Origin: Pseudomonas sp. QTF5
GTDB lineage: Bacteria > Pseudomonadota > Gammaproteobacteria > Pseudomonadales > Pseudomonadaceae
Assembly: GCF_000512695.2 (NCBI RefSeq)
Contig: NZ_AZRW02000012.1
Span: forward strand, 1 to 64,000
Reading direction: 5' to 3'
Length of the DNA: 64,000 nt
In this document: piece after piece, positions 16,489 to 24,472 of the stretch
How positions within the stretch are numbered: position 1 is the first letter of the stretch
How the letters are laid out: every line of letters begins with the position of its first letter
The notes under the pieces: generated by a model
Databases searched by the model: none
Seen by the model: the letters and a program-made list of their open reading frames with translations, nothing else
Told to the model about the DNA's origin: nothing
Program-made: the position numbers and the translations under genes

Positions 16489-16528
16489 CCCTAATGCCAG
16501 TATCACGCTTAACTGACTGGCATTAGGG
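16489..16528. terminator. Hairpin between convergent uppP and rfaH
   Basis: Arms CCCTAATGCCAGT (16489-16501) and ACTGGCATTAGGG (16516-16528) pair over 13 bases. A half REP core (GCAAGCCCGCTCCCAC) follows directly, and another GC-rich half (CGGGCTCGCCCG) precedes at about 16432, so the structure sits inside a remodelled REP pair. Confidence 0.65.
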
Positions 16529-16548
16529 CAAGCCCGCTCCCACAAAAT

Positions 16549-17055
16549 TTAAAGCTTGTTAACCCCCGCCAACGGCAGGCTGATGCGCTGTTCATGCTGC
16601 AAAAAATTCATCATCAGCAGTACCCGTTCCTCGCCGTCCATGGCCAGGAACACCGCTTCGAGATCGGAGAACGGGCCTTCAGTAATGCGCACCGTATCCC
16701 CGTGCCTCAACAACGTTGTCACGATCGCCTGGCTGTCTCGCTCCTGGAGCTCGTCGATCAGCGCATCGCGGATCGGCAGTGGCTGACCGCCGAACCCGAC
16801 GACGCGCGAAACACCGCGGGTCGAGCGCAGCGGGCCCCAACTGTCCTGAAGGCTCAGTTGAATAAACAGATAGCCCGGAAACAACGACTCGCTGATCACA
16901 CGACGCTGCCCGCGCAAAACGCGCTCACGCCGGTAGGTCGAGCGAAAACAGGCATAGCCCTGACGCTGTAAATGTTCTTCGGCGCGCTCATCCTGTTTGG
17001 GTTTGCACTGAAGCAGATACCAGGCTTTCTCGGCGTGTTCTGCAATCGCGTTCAT
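16549..17055 (-). CDS. rfaH: Transcription antiterminator RfaH
   Basis: A 168-residue NusG paralogue. An N-terminal NGN domain (WYLLQCKPKQDERAEEHLQR, then SLFPGYLFIQL) is joined to a C-terminal KOW-type domain (about 115-168, GDTVRITEGPFSDLEAVFLA). RfaH binds RNA polymerase paused at an ops sequence in the non-template strand and suppresses Rho termination in long, AT-rich surface-polysaccharide operons, recruiting ribosomes. An exact ops match is found at 21936-21947. Start ATG 17055 has AGGGAG upstream; the frame runs further but overlaps the preceding gene. Its ATG overlaps the stop of the shrunken phosphomannomutase gene (ATGA), so both are on one transcript. Confidence 0.92.
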   Translation of the reverse strand: MNAIAEHAEKAWYLLQCKPKQDERAEEHLQRQGYACFRSTYRRERVLRGQRRVISESLFPGYLFIQLSLQDSWGPLRSTRGVSRVVGFGGQPLPIRDALIDELQERDSQAIVTTLLRHGDTVRITEGPFSDLEAVFLAMDGEERVLLMMNFLQHEQRISLPLAGVNKL

Positions 17056-17498
17056 TCGAACTCCCTCCCTGCATCGATTTGCCCCAGCAGTTCGGCGGTT
17101 TTGTGCTGCATGAGCACGCTGTCGCCGCGACTTTCCACGGTCAGGCAAGTCACGCAACCATCGTCCAAAAGACGCAGGCTGAGACGCCAGTCGGCAAAGA
17201 CCAGGTTCAGCCCATCGCTCTCGTCGATGTCGAGGGCATCGGCGGCATAACGCTGCCTGATGCTCGCCAGCAACGCCGGACCATCCTTGACTTGACGGCG
17301 GATCTCCCCGGAGGAGGGGAAAGCGCCGATGCGCTCCACCAGCAGCACCGGTGGTTTCTGCACGCGGGGAAAAATCAGCTCCGACGCATAGGCGCGCACG
17401 ATGAGGTACGCGAGGTTGTTTTTAAGGTCAGCGCCATACGGGCGGCGACTGTCACCTGCCTTGAAACCGCTCAATGTCTTCATAGAGGCTTCGTCCAT
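17052..17498 (-). CDS. Internally deleted phosphomannomutase-like protein
   Basis: A 148-residue protein made of two ends of an alpha-D-phosphohexomutase (AlgC/ManB type). Residues about 10-40 (GFKAGDSRRPYGADLKNNLAYL, split here only for reading) resemble the FKAYDIRG and LN-IAY-IGRAYA start of the enzyme; residues about 50-145 (ERIGAFPSSGEI, then SDGLNLVFADWRLSLR and TVESRGDSVLMQHKTAELL) are its C-terminal domain. The phosphoserine domain, metal site and sugar loop are all missing, and the phosphate-binding SNTEP position reads LLDDGC. It cannot be an active mutase. The frame is intact and overlaps rfaH, so it may have a new role. Start could also be ATG 17483. Confidence 0.7.
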   Translation of the reverse strand: MDEASMKTLSGFKAGDSRRPYGADLKNNLAYLIVRAYASELIFPRVQKPPVLLVERIGAFPSSGEIRRQVKDGPALLASIRQRYAADALDIDESDGLNLVFADWRLSLRLLDDGCVTCLTVESRGDSVLMQHKTAELLGQIDAGREFE

Positions 17499-17559
17499 AG
17501 GGAAATAAAGACCATAAAATCAATTCGATAACGCACACGTTTGTCAGGGTTCAGCGCCG

Positions 17560-18393
17560 TCACCAGGTGTTCTGATGCAGGTGCTCGAAACAGAAGTTGG
17601 TGGCTTCGATGTAACCTTCAGCGCCGCCGCAATCGAAGCGTTGGCCCTTGAACTTGTAAGCCAGCACGCAGCCATTTTGGGCCTGCTTCATCAAGGCGTC
17701 GGTGATCTGGATTTCACCGCCCTTGCCAGGCTCGGTGTCAGCGATCAGATCGAAGATATCGGGCGTCAGAATGTACCGGCCGATAATGGCCAGGTTGGAT
17801 GGGGCGTCTTCCGGGCGGGGCTTTTCGACCATGCTGTTGACCCGGTAAATACCCTCGCGAATCAGCTCGCCGGCAATCACGCCGTACTTCTGAGTCTGCT
17901 CACGGGGCACTTCCTGAATGGCCACGATCGAGCAGCGGAACTGCTGATAGAGCTTGATCATTTGCGCCAGTACGCCATCGCCCTCAAGGTTCAGGCACAG
18001 GTCGTCGGCCAACACCACGGCGAATGGCTCATCACCGATCAACGAACGACCGCTGAGAATCGCGTGACCCAGGCCCTTCATCTCTACCTGGCGGGTATAG
18101 GAAAAAGTGCAGGTATCGATCAGCTCTCGAGTGCCTTCCAGGTACCGCTCTTTATCGGTGCCACGAATCTGGTGTTCCAGCTCGAAGCTGACATCGAAAT
18201 GATCCTCCAACGCTCGTTTGCCCCGGCCGGTGACGATGGCCATATGTTGCAGGCCGGCGTCGCGCGCTTCCTCGACGGCGTACTGGATCAGCGGCTTATT
18301 GACGATCGGCAGCATCTCCTTCGGCATGGCTTTTGTGGCGGGCAAAAAGCGGGTCCCATAGCCGGCAGCGGGGAATAGGCATTTACGAATCAT
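17560..18393 (-). CDS. galU: UTP-glucose-1-phosphate uridylyltransferase GalU
   Basis: A 277-residue nucleotidyltransferase that makes UDP-glucose from UTP and glucose-1-phosphate. The N-terminal AAGYGTRFLPATKAMPKEML (residues 9-28) is the GalU signature, with VVLADDLCLN, VEKPRPEDAPSNLAIIGRY and GGEIQITDALM further on. UDP-glucose feeds LPS core, trehalose and exopolysaccharide, consistent with the capsule locus that begins 600 bases away on the opposite strand. Length and motifs are normal. Separated from the small mutase-like gene downstream by 61 bases, same strand. Confidence 0.96.
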   Translation of the reverse strand: MIRKCLFPAAGYGTRFLPATKAMPKEMLPIVNKPLIQYAVEEARDAGLQHMAIVTGRGKRALEDHFDVSFELEHQIRGTDKERYLEGTRELIDTCTFSYTRQVEMKGLGHAILSGRSLIGDEPFAVVLADDLCLNLEGDGVLAQMIKLYQQFRCSIVAIQEVPREQTQKYGVIAGELIREGIYRVNSMVEKPRPEDAPSNLAIIGRYILTPDIFDLIADTEPGKGGEIQITDALMKQAQNGCVLAYKFKGQRFDCGGAEGYIEATNFCFEHLHQNTW

Positions 18394-19058
18394 GGAAACG
18401 TCCTTGAAAGTAGACAGATGGAGTGGCTAATGGCAGTAGGAAAGGTTCCACTCTTGTTGTCGGAACCGACAACGCTGGAGAGTGCGGGCTCTAGATGGTC
18501 CGATCACTCGAGAAAATGTTCGCAACCCTCAGTCGGCAGCGAAAAGCCTCTACGCTATGTTTTGCGCCAGGTGCAGGCAGAGAAAAGATCGGGCGGTTGG
18601 TTGGCCGGCGAGCATGTCTGGTTGTTCCACGGCATGCTTTTGACTCACCCGCTATAAAAAAAGTTATTGCCCAAGGCATCTCTTACCCAACGATTAACCG
18701 AATACCCGACGCCCTGGCAATGCACTAGCGGAACAGCTATACATAAGCCATTCGCTATTTTGGTGTAATTTAGATTGAACGGTCGCGGGAAAATGGTAAT
18801 TGTTAGAAATTGTCTGGATAAATTCATGAACTGTTATTTTCGGCATTTATTCGGCATTAAAGAGCGAAATGTTATTTTTTGTCTGGAGAAAAAGTTGGGG
18901 GGTGTTCAAACCTCATGGTAATAAATACGCACTGATTTCTTGAAAATTTCAGCTGCAGTTGCCGGGTTATAAATACCCGGATTCATTCGTAGTTTAAAGC
19001 TCTTATGTTCGGCAAGTGCTATGTCACCGCCAATGTTGACAAGACGGGGAATGTTATC
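18394..19058 (+). promoter_or_regulatory. Long promoter/leader region of the capsule locus
   Basis: 665 bases without a supportable gene. The part from about 18730 is AT-rich and probably holds the promoter(s) for the phosphatase-kinase genes. A 6-bp hairpin CCGGGT/ACCCGG lies at 18962-18980. Short open frames here look like chance. No RcsB, AlgT or sigma-54 motif could be assigned. Confidence 0.45.
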
Positions 19059-19499
19059 TTGCTTAAAAGGGTTTTGATTGTCTGCGTCGGCAATATTTGC
19101 CGCAGTCCCACCGCGGAGCATCTGCTGCGCGGGGCACTCGTTCATTCCGATATTGAGGTCAGTTCGGCTGGCCTAGCTGCCTTGACGGGCAAACCCTTCG
19201 AGTCGACGGCACACGCAGTACTCACGGAGCACGGTCATCTGCCCCACGAGCACCAGGCCGTTCAGCTCACGTCTCAAGCCGTTAATGATGCGGACTTGAT
19301 TCTGGTGATGGAGCGACGACATGTCAGCGGGGTACTCAACATTGCCCCTGAAGCCCGAGGCAAAGTGTTGCTGCTGGGCAAATGGCAAGACGATCGCGAA
19401 ATCAGCGACCCCTACCGTCAAGGCAAACCTGCTTTTGTGCACGCTTATGCGTTGATCGAAGAAGCCGTACTCGCATGGGCACAGCGCCTGGCGCGCTGA
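19059..19499 (+). CDS. wzb: Low-molecular-weight protein tyrosine phosphatase (Wzb/Etp type)
   Basis: A 146-residue phosphatase with the catalytic P-loop CVGNICRSP (Cys9 to Pro17) and the general-acid loop SDPYRQ near residue 115. It dephosphorylates the tyrosine kinase encoded 45 bases downstream, the cycling that drives capsule polymerisation and export. I use the TTG at 19059, preceded by ACGGGGA, because it gives the length and N-terminus of E. coli Wzb; an ATG at 19005 would add 18 residues. First gene of the polysaccharide locus. Confidence 0.88.
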   Translation: MLKRVLIVCVGNICRSPTAEHLLRGALVHSDIEVSSAGLAALTGKPFESTAHAVLTEHGHLPHEHQAVQLTSQAVNDADLILVMERRHVSGVLNIAPEARGKVLLLGKWQDDREISDPYRQGKPAFVHAYALIEEAVLAWAQRLAR

Positions 19500-19544
19500 T
19501 GGCCACTCCTTTTTGAATCGTAATACAGGCAAAGAATCCGACTT

Positions 19545-21770
19545 ATGCAGCAAGCACCGGTAATCAACGTGCGGGACGACGACAATGAAGAGATTGATCT
19601 TCTCGGCTTGTTTGGAACACTTATCGACCATAAATGGCTGATTGCCGCGGTTACCGGTGCCTTTATGGCGGCTGGTGTAGCGTTCGCGGTGCTGGCGACG
19701 CCGGTATACCAGGCGAATGCATTGTTGCAGGTTGAAGCGAAGAAGAACGATTTGTTGGGCTTCTCCGATGTCAGCAGCATGTTGGGAAAAGAGTCGCCTT
19801 CGGCGACCGAGATCGAGTTGATCAAGTCTCGTGCGGTGATTGGCAAGACGGTCGATAACCTGAAACTTGATATCGTCATACAACCGATGTACTTCCCGAT
19901 TGTCGGCGAGTTCCTGGCGCGTCGGTTCCAGAATAAAAATCCCGGTGAAATAGCCGACCCTTTGTTGGGATTGAACAGTTACGCCTGGGGAGGGGAGTCG
20001 CTGAAGATATTCAAACTGGATCTTCCCGACTCGCAACTGGACAAGAAGCTGACCCTGACCACGGGTGAAAATGGGCATTACACCCTGGTGGACGAAGACG
20101 ACAACTTATTGGCAGACAGCCAGGCGGGTCAACTTTTCGAACAAAATGGCGTTACGTTTCAGATAGAGGAACTGCATGCCAAACCTGGGACCCGTTTCAG
20201 AATCATCCGCAATTCCCGCCTGAGCAGTATCCTCGACTACCAAGAGGATCTCGATGTAGTCGAGCGCGGAAAGGATTCGGGCATGATCGGCCTGTCACTG
20301 GAAAGTACAGATCCGGACCAGGCCATTAAAACACTCAATGAAATCGCCGCTATTTATGTTCGGCAAAACGTAGAGCGCACTTCCGCTGAGGCAGCGCAGA
20401 GCCTGGCGTTTCTCAAAGAGCAACTTCCGGTGGTCAAGAAGGACCTGGAGAAAGCCGGGAATGCCTTGAATGAATACCAGACGCGCAGCAAGTCCGTGGA
20501 CATCACGCTCGAAACCAAAGCCATTCTCGATCAGATTGTCGGGCTCGATACCAGCATCTCCGAGTTGAAGCTGCAACAAGCCGAAATGGACCGCAAGTTC
20601 ACCCGGCAACATCCCGCCTATCGCGCATTATTGACCCAGATCGGTGAGTTGAGCAGCAAGCAGAAAAGTTTGGCGAGCAAGGTGGAGGGCCTTCCTTCCA
20701 CCCAGCAAGAATTGCTGAACCTTACCCGGGATGTAGAAGTCGGTACGGCCATTTATACCCAGTTGCTGAACAAGTCTCAGGAGCTGGATGTGATGCGCGC
20801 GGGGACGGTCGGTAACGTGCGTCTGATCGACACTGCAGACGTCAATTTTCTCAAGCCGGTCAAACCGAAAAAAGCCTTGATTGTACTGATCGCCACAATA
20901 TTTGGCGGCTTCCTAGCGGTGGCCCTGGTGTTGGTACGCAAGGCGCTGAACCGGGGATTGGAAAGCCCGGAAGCCATCGAGCAACTTGGGTTGCCGGTCT
21001 ACGCTTCGATTCCTTACAGCGCTCTGCAGAAAACCGAAGAAGACAAAATCTCCCGCGGACGAGGGCGTTCCGCAGGTTCTACTTTGCTGGCCGTCAGTCA
21101 TCCTACCGATCTGGCAATTGAGGCATTGCGCAGTTTGCGTACCAGTCTGCATTTCGCCATGCATGAGGCCGACAATAACCGCCTGATGATTTCCGGGCCT
21201 AGCCCTAAAGTGGGTAAAACGTTCGTATCGGTCAACCTTGCGGTGGTGATAGCGCAAACCGGGTTACGGGTATTGTTGATCGACGTCGACATGCGCAAGG
21301 GCTATCTGCACAAAGTGTTAGGTACTTCTGCAGACAATGGGCTTTCCGATATCCTGGCCCGGCGCTGCGATGCGGCCACCGCTATCCATAAGACCGCAAT
21401 CGACAACTTCGATTTTGTCAGTCGAGGCCAAATCCCGCCCAATCCTTCCGAGCTACTGATGCACGCCAATTTCAGCGCGCTATTGGAGCAAGCAAGCAAG
21501 CAATACGATCTGGTGATTCTCGACACGCCGCCGCTACTGGCGGTGACAGATGCGGCGATCGTCGGACGCTTGTCCGGGACCAACCTGATCGTGACGCGCT
21601 ATGGCCTGAACCCGGCGAAAGAAATCGAGTTGACGGTCCGCCGGTTCTCCCAGAATGGCGTTGCCATTAAAGGTGCGATTTTTAACGGCGTGGAGAGAAA
21701 GGCGTCCAATAAATATGGCTACAGCGATTATGGTTATTACAACTATGCCTATGCCTCTGACAAAAGTTGA
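19545..21770 (+). CDS. wzc: Polysaccharide co-polymerase / BY-type tyrosine autokinase (Wzc/Etk)
   Basis: A 741-residue inner-membrane protein. Two membrane helices (about 30-52 and 445-467) flank a Wzz-like periplasmic domain with a coiled coil (about 265-400). The cytoplasmic C-terminus is a BY-kinase: Walker A GPSPKVGKT near 551-559, Walker A' VLLIDVDMRKG, and Walker B LVILDTPPLLAVTDA. The last 20 residues hold a cluster of seven tyrosines (YGYSDYGYYNYAY), the autophosphorylation tail. Together with the phosphatase it controls chain length and export of the polymer. Composition is still backbone-like, unlike the next genes. About 120 bases later comes an ops element. Confidence 0.95.
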   Translation: MQQAPVINVRDDDNEEIDLLGLFGTLIDHKWLIAAVTGAFMAAGVAFAVLATPVYQANALLQVEAKKNDLLGFSDVSSMLGKESPSATEIELIKSRAVIGKTVDNLKLDIVIQPMYFPIVGEFLARRFQNKNPGEIADPLLGLNSYAWGGESLKIFKLDLPDSQLDKKLTLTTGENGHYTLVDEDDNLLADSQAGQLFEQNGVTFQIEELHAKPGTRFRIIRNSRLSSILDYQEDLDVVERGKDSGMIGLSLESTDPDQAIKTLNEIAAIYVRQNVERTSAEAAQSLAFLKEQLPVVKKDLEKAGNALNEYQTRSKSVDITLETKAILDQIVGLDTSISELKLQQAEMDRKFTRQHPAYRALLTQIGELSSKQKSLASKVEGLPSTQQELLNLTRDVEVGTAIYTQLLNKSQELDVMRAGTVGNVRLIDTADVNFLKPVKPKKALIVLIATIFGGFLAVALVLVRKALNRGLESPEAIEQLGLPVYASIPYSALQKTEEDKISRGRGRSAGSTLLAVSHPTDLAIEALRSLRTSLHFAMHEADNNRLMISGPSPKVGKTFVSVNLAVVIAQTGLRVLLIDVDMRKGYLHKVLGTSADNGLSDILARRCDAATAIHKTAIDNFDFVSRGQIPPNPSELLMHANFSALLEQASKQYDLVILDTPPLLAVTDAAIVGRLSGTNLIVTRYGLNPAKEIELTVRRFSQNGVAIKGAIFNGVERKASNKYGYSDYGYYNYAYASDKS

Positions 21771-21935
21771 TGAGTATTGAATAAGGGCGCGTCATAAGTT
21801 CAGATGTTTGACGGCGGTACTATTATTCTTTGGTTTTATCGTTTGCTGCTGTTCCGGATCATTAGCCAATAGGCATGATCGAGCCGATATTTCATGGAAA
21901 CATCACGTCCTGAGGAATATGACGAAAAATCCTGG

Positions 21936-21947
21936 GGCGGTAGCGTG
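21936..21947 (+). promoter_or_regulatory. ops element (RfaH recruitment site)
   Basis: GGCGGTAGCGTG is identical to the enterobacterial ops sequence GGCGGTAGCNTG. It lies 166 bases after the kinase gene and 43-54 bases before the likely start of the flippase gene, at the exact switch from GC-rich to AT-rich DNA, and rfaH is encoded 5 kb upstream. RNA polymerase pausing here should load RfaH for the cassette. Confidence 0.8.
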
Positions 21948-21989
21948 CCCGCGCTCTCTAGAAACCTTGTAAAGGTCAAAGGGTTGTCA

Positions 21990-23291
21990 GTGATTCGAAA
22001 AATATTCTTCATGGGTTTTACCGTATTTGTTCGGCTGTTAACTAATGTCGCGCTATTCGTTTTTATGGCGCGTTATTGGAATGTATCTGAGTTTGGTGAG
22101 TTCATATATATATATACAGCAGCAACGATAGCATGTTTGATTGTGGATTTTGGATTCACTCAAAGTATATTGCGTGATATAGGAGTCAACAAGAATCAAG
22201 AAAGGCAGATATTAGCTGATGTTATAAAGGCTAAGTTAGTGTTGTCATTTGTATTGCTCCTTGTTTCAGCGCTAACGGTAATGTACTTGAAGCTTCATAT
22301 GTACCAGGTGGTTTTGTTTTTTATTGTGTTAGCTTCATGTGTTATGACCTCGTTTTCCGAATCTATGAATGCGGTGTACAGGGGTATTAATAAGTACCAT
22401 TACGAATCTGCAATTACACTTATTAGCAATTGTGTATACTTTTCTGTGCTCATGACAATTTTAATTATGGGAGGAGAAGCTAAAAGTGTTGCATTGGGTA
22501 TGCTCTTTTGTAAGGCGGTGCAGCTTGCTTTGTCTTGTACCATCTATAAATTTATAAACTACCAACAGATGATTCGGGGTAGTCTGAAAAAAACCATAAG
22601 CGATATAAGAAGAAATACAGCTTTTGGAATAGATGCATTTTTAACTAACTTTGTGACCAGTATAGACACTCTGATTGTAGGGTATTTACTAGGGCACAAC
22701 GCGGTTGGTATATATCAGGCAGGGATGCGCCTATTGCAAGGTGCGAATACGGGGGCGCAAGTCTTGTCTAATGTTTATCTTCCGAGTCTTTCACGTCATA
22801 ATGCTGATGACGACAAGTTAAAAGCTTTGATAGTCCGGCTGTATTTTAAGATGCAGTTGTTAGGCGGTCTAGGAGCTGTGCTGTTCATATATGGCTCCGC
22901 GCCAATGACAAGCATAGTTTACGGAGAAAAATATGTAGAGCTAGTAGGCTTACTTCCTCTTATAGGTGTTTTGCTGATGCAGAGATATTTGGCAGCAGCA
23001 CACGGGATAGTCTTATCTAGCTTAGGGCATCAAAGTTATCGGGCTTTTTACAACGTTTTAAGTATGCTCGTTTTTTTAGCGCTATCTGTATTGGTTGTGC
23101 CATATTTGGGAATAAAAGGGATTGTAGTTTCTCTTCTGGTTTCTATTTTGGTGTTGCACATGCTTTATATCTATAGGCTAATTAGCAGTAACGTGCCATT
23201 GGGGCTATCGAAACAAAATATAGTGCTAACCATCGGATTCTATATGCTTATAGCTATCTTTTTTATTAATGACTTTGGAGGAATTGGGTAA
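21990..23291 (+). CDS. Polysaccharide flippase (Wzx type)
   Basis: About 433 residues with some 12-14 hydrophobic helices, of the MATE-like oligosaccharide flippase family that moves undecaprenyl-linked repeat units to the periplasm. I prefer GTG 21990 (AAAGGG seven bases upstream; the protein then begins next to its first helix, as in the family). The frame also has TTG 21984 and ATG 21894; the latter adds a 32-residue charged tail and would put the ops element inside the gene. Strongly AT-rich compared with the kinase gene before it. The stop overlaps the next start by one base. Confidence 0.88.
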   Translation: MIRKIFFMGFTVFVRLLTNVALFVFMARYWNVSEFGEFIYIYTAATIACLIVDFGFTQSILRDIGVNKNQERQILADVIKAKLVLSFVLLLVSALTVMYLKLHMYQVVLFFIVLASCVMTSFSESMNAVYRGINKYHYESAITLISNCVYFSVLMTILIMGGEAKSVALGMLFCKAVQLALSCTIYKFINYQQMIRGSLKKTISDIRRNTAFGIDAFLTNFVTSIDTLIVGYLLGHNAVGIYQAGMRLLQGANTGAQVLSNVYLPSLSRHNADDDKLKALIVRLYFKMQLLGGLGAVLFIYGSAPMTSIVYGEKYVELVGLLPLIGVLLMQRYLAAAHGIVLSSLGHQSYRAFYNVLSMLVFLALSVLVVPYLGIKGIVVSLLVSILVLHMLYIYRLISSNVPLGLSKQNIVLTIGFYMLIAIFFINDFGGIG

Positions 23292-24472
23292 TGAAAAAAA
23301 TTGGACTTTTATGGCACAACTATCCTTCTGAAAATTTAGGCGTTGGAGCTTTAAGTTATAGTCATTTTTGTTTGATCGAAGAGGCACTTGAAGAACTTAA
23401 TTTAGATGTTGGTTATCACGTCATTGGAATGATGCCGTCGACGGATAATGAATTTCAAAAAGCTACGACACGCAAGGTAAGTTATTCTCAGTTTTCAATA
23501 AGGCAAATAGCTAAAAATCCGTTAAAGCTACTTGATATCAGGAAGGCGATATCTGAATGCTTTATCGTGTTTGATTTGAGTGAAGGTGATAGTTTTACGG
23601 ATATATATGGTTTTAAAAGGTTTCTTCAGCAGGCATTAAGTAAGGCGTTGGTGATTAATTGCGGTAAAGAACTTGTGCTTAGCCCCCAAACTATTGGGCC
23701 CTTTAATAAAGGGTATGGGAAGGTTGTATCAAACTTCATTTTAAAGAAAGCGAGTGCTGTGTTTGCTCGAGATGAGCAGTCCTATAATTATTTGGTAAAA
23801 AATGGACATCAGCGTAACTCAAGCGTAGTAACCGACCTGGCTTTTGCACTACCGTATAATCGTGGAAATGTTCAAAAAGTAAAAGAACATATAAATGTAG
23901 GGATCAATATTTCCGGGTTGCTAATGAATGGAGGGTACAACGGGGAGAATCAGTTTGGATTAACGATTAATTATCCGAGCTTGATCGAAAGTGTTATTAA
24001 AGAATTTTCGAAGGACAGTAATGTTAGAGTGCACTTGGTCTCGCATGTTATAACTGATAGGTATGCGGTTGAAGATGATTATCGCGCTAGCGTGAGTGTT
24101 AAGAATAAATTTCCTGAGTGTGTATTAGCGCCTAAATTTTCCTCGCCTGTAGAGGCAAAAAGTTATATTTCGAACTTGGACTTTTTTACTGGTGCCCGTA
24201 TGCATGCAACGATTGCGGCCTTTTCTAGCGGGGTACCCGTAGTGCCTGTGGCGTACAGTCGCAAGTTTAGCGGTCTATATGGGACATTAGGGTATAAAAA
24301 TTTAGTAGATGGTCAGTCTGATACAACTCAAGCCGCTATTAATACAATCTTAGAAGGTTACGCTGATAGAGAAAGTCTTGCCAAGGAAATAAGCAAGAGT
24401 AATGCTCTGGCGCAAACTAAGCTCGGTGTATATAAATCTTTCCTGAAAAGAAAATTTGAGAGCTGTGAATAA
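23291..24472 (+). CDS. Polysaccharide pyruvyl transferase family protein
   Basis: A 393-residue protein of the WcaK/CsaB-like pyruvyl transferase family. Features include an early NLGVGALSYSH segment, VFDLSEGDSFTDIYG, a Rossmann-like region with VFARDEQSY, and the C-terminal ARMHATIAAFSSGVPVVPVA motif. These enzymes add a ketal pyruvate to a sugar, giving the polymer negative charge. The following gene, an FrhB-like iron-sulfur protein, is frequently found beside this family in polysaccharide clusters. AT-rich; abuts both neighbours without gaps, so translation is coupled. Confidence 0.85.
   Translation: MKKIGLLWHNYPSENLGVGALSYSHFCLIEEALEELNLDVGYHVIGMMPSTDNEFQKATTRKVSYSQFSIRQIAKNPLKLLDIRKAISECFIVFDLSEGDSFTDIYGFKRFLQQALSKALVINCGKELVLSPQTIGPFNKGYGKVVSNFILKKASAVFARDEQSYNYLVKNGHQRNSSVVTDLAFALPYNRGNVQKVKEHINVGINISGLLMNGGYNGENQFGLTINYPSLIESVIKEFSKDSNVRVHLVSHVITDRYAVEDDYRASVSVKNKFPECVLAPKFSSPVEAKSYISNLDFFTGARMHATIAAFSSGVPVVPVAYSRKFSGLYGTLGYKNLVDGQSDTTQAAINTILEGYADRESLAKEISKSNALAQTKLGVYKSFLKRKFESCE

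Noticed and set aside
18495..18728. 77-codon frame in the region upstream of the capsule locus
   Set aside because: No ribosome site, no recognisable motif, overlaps opposite-strand frames of similar quality.
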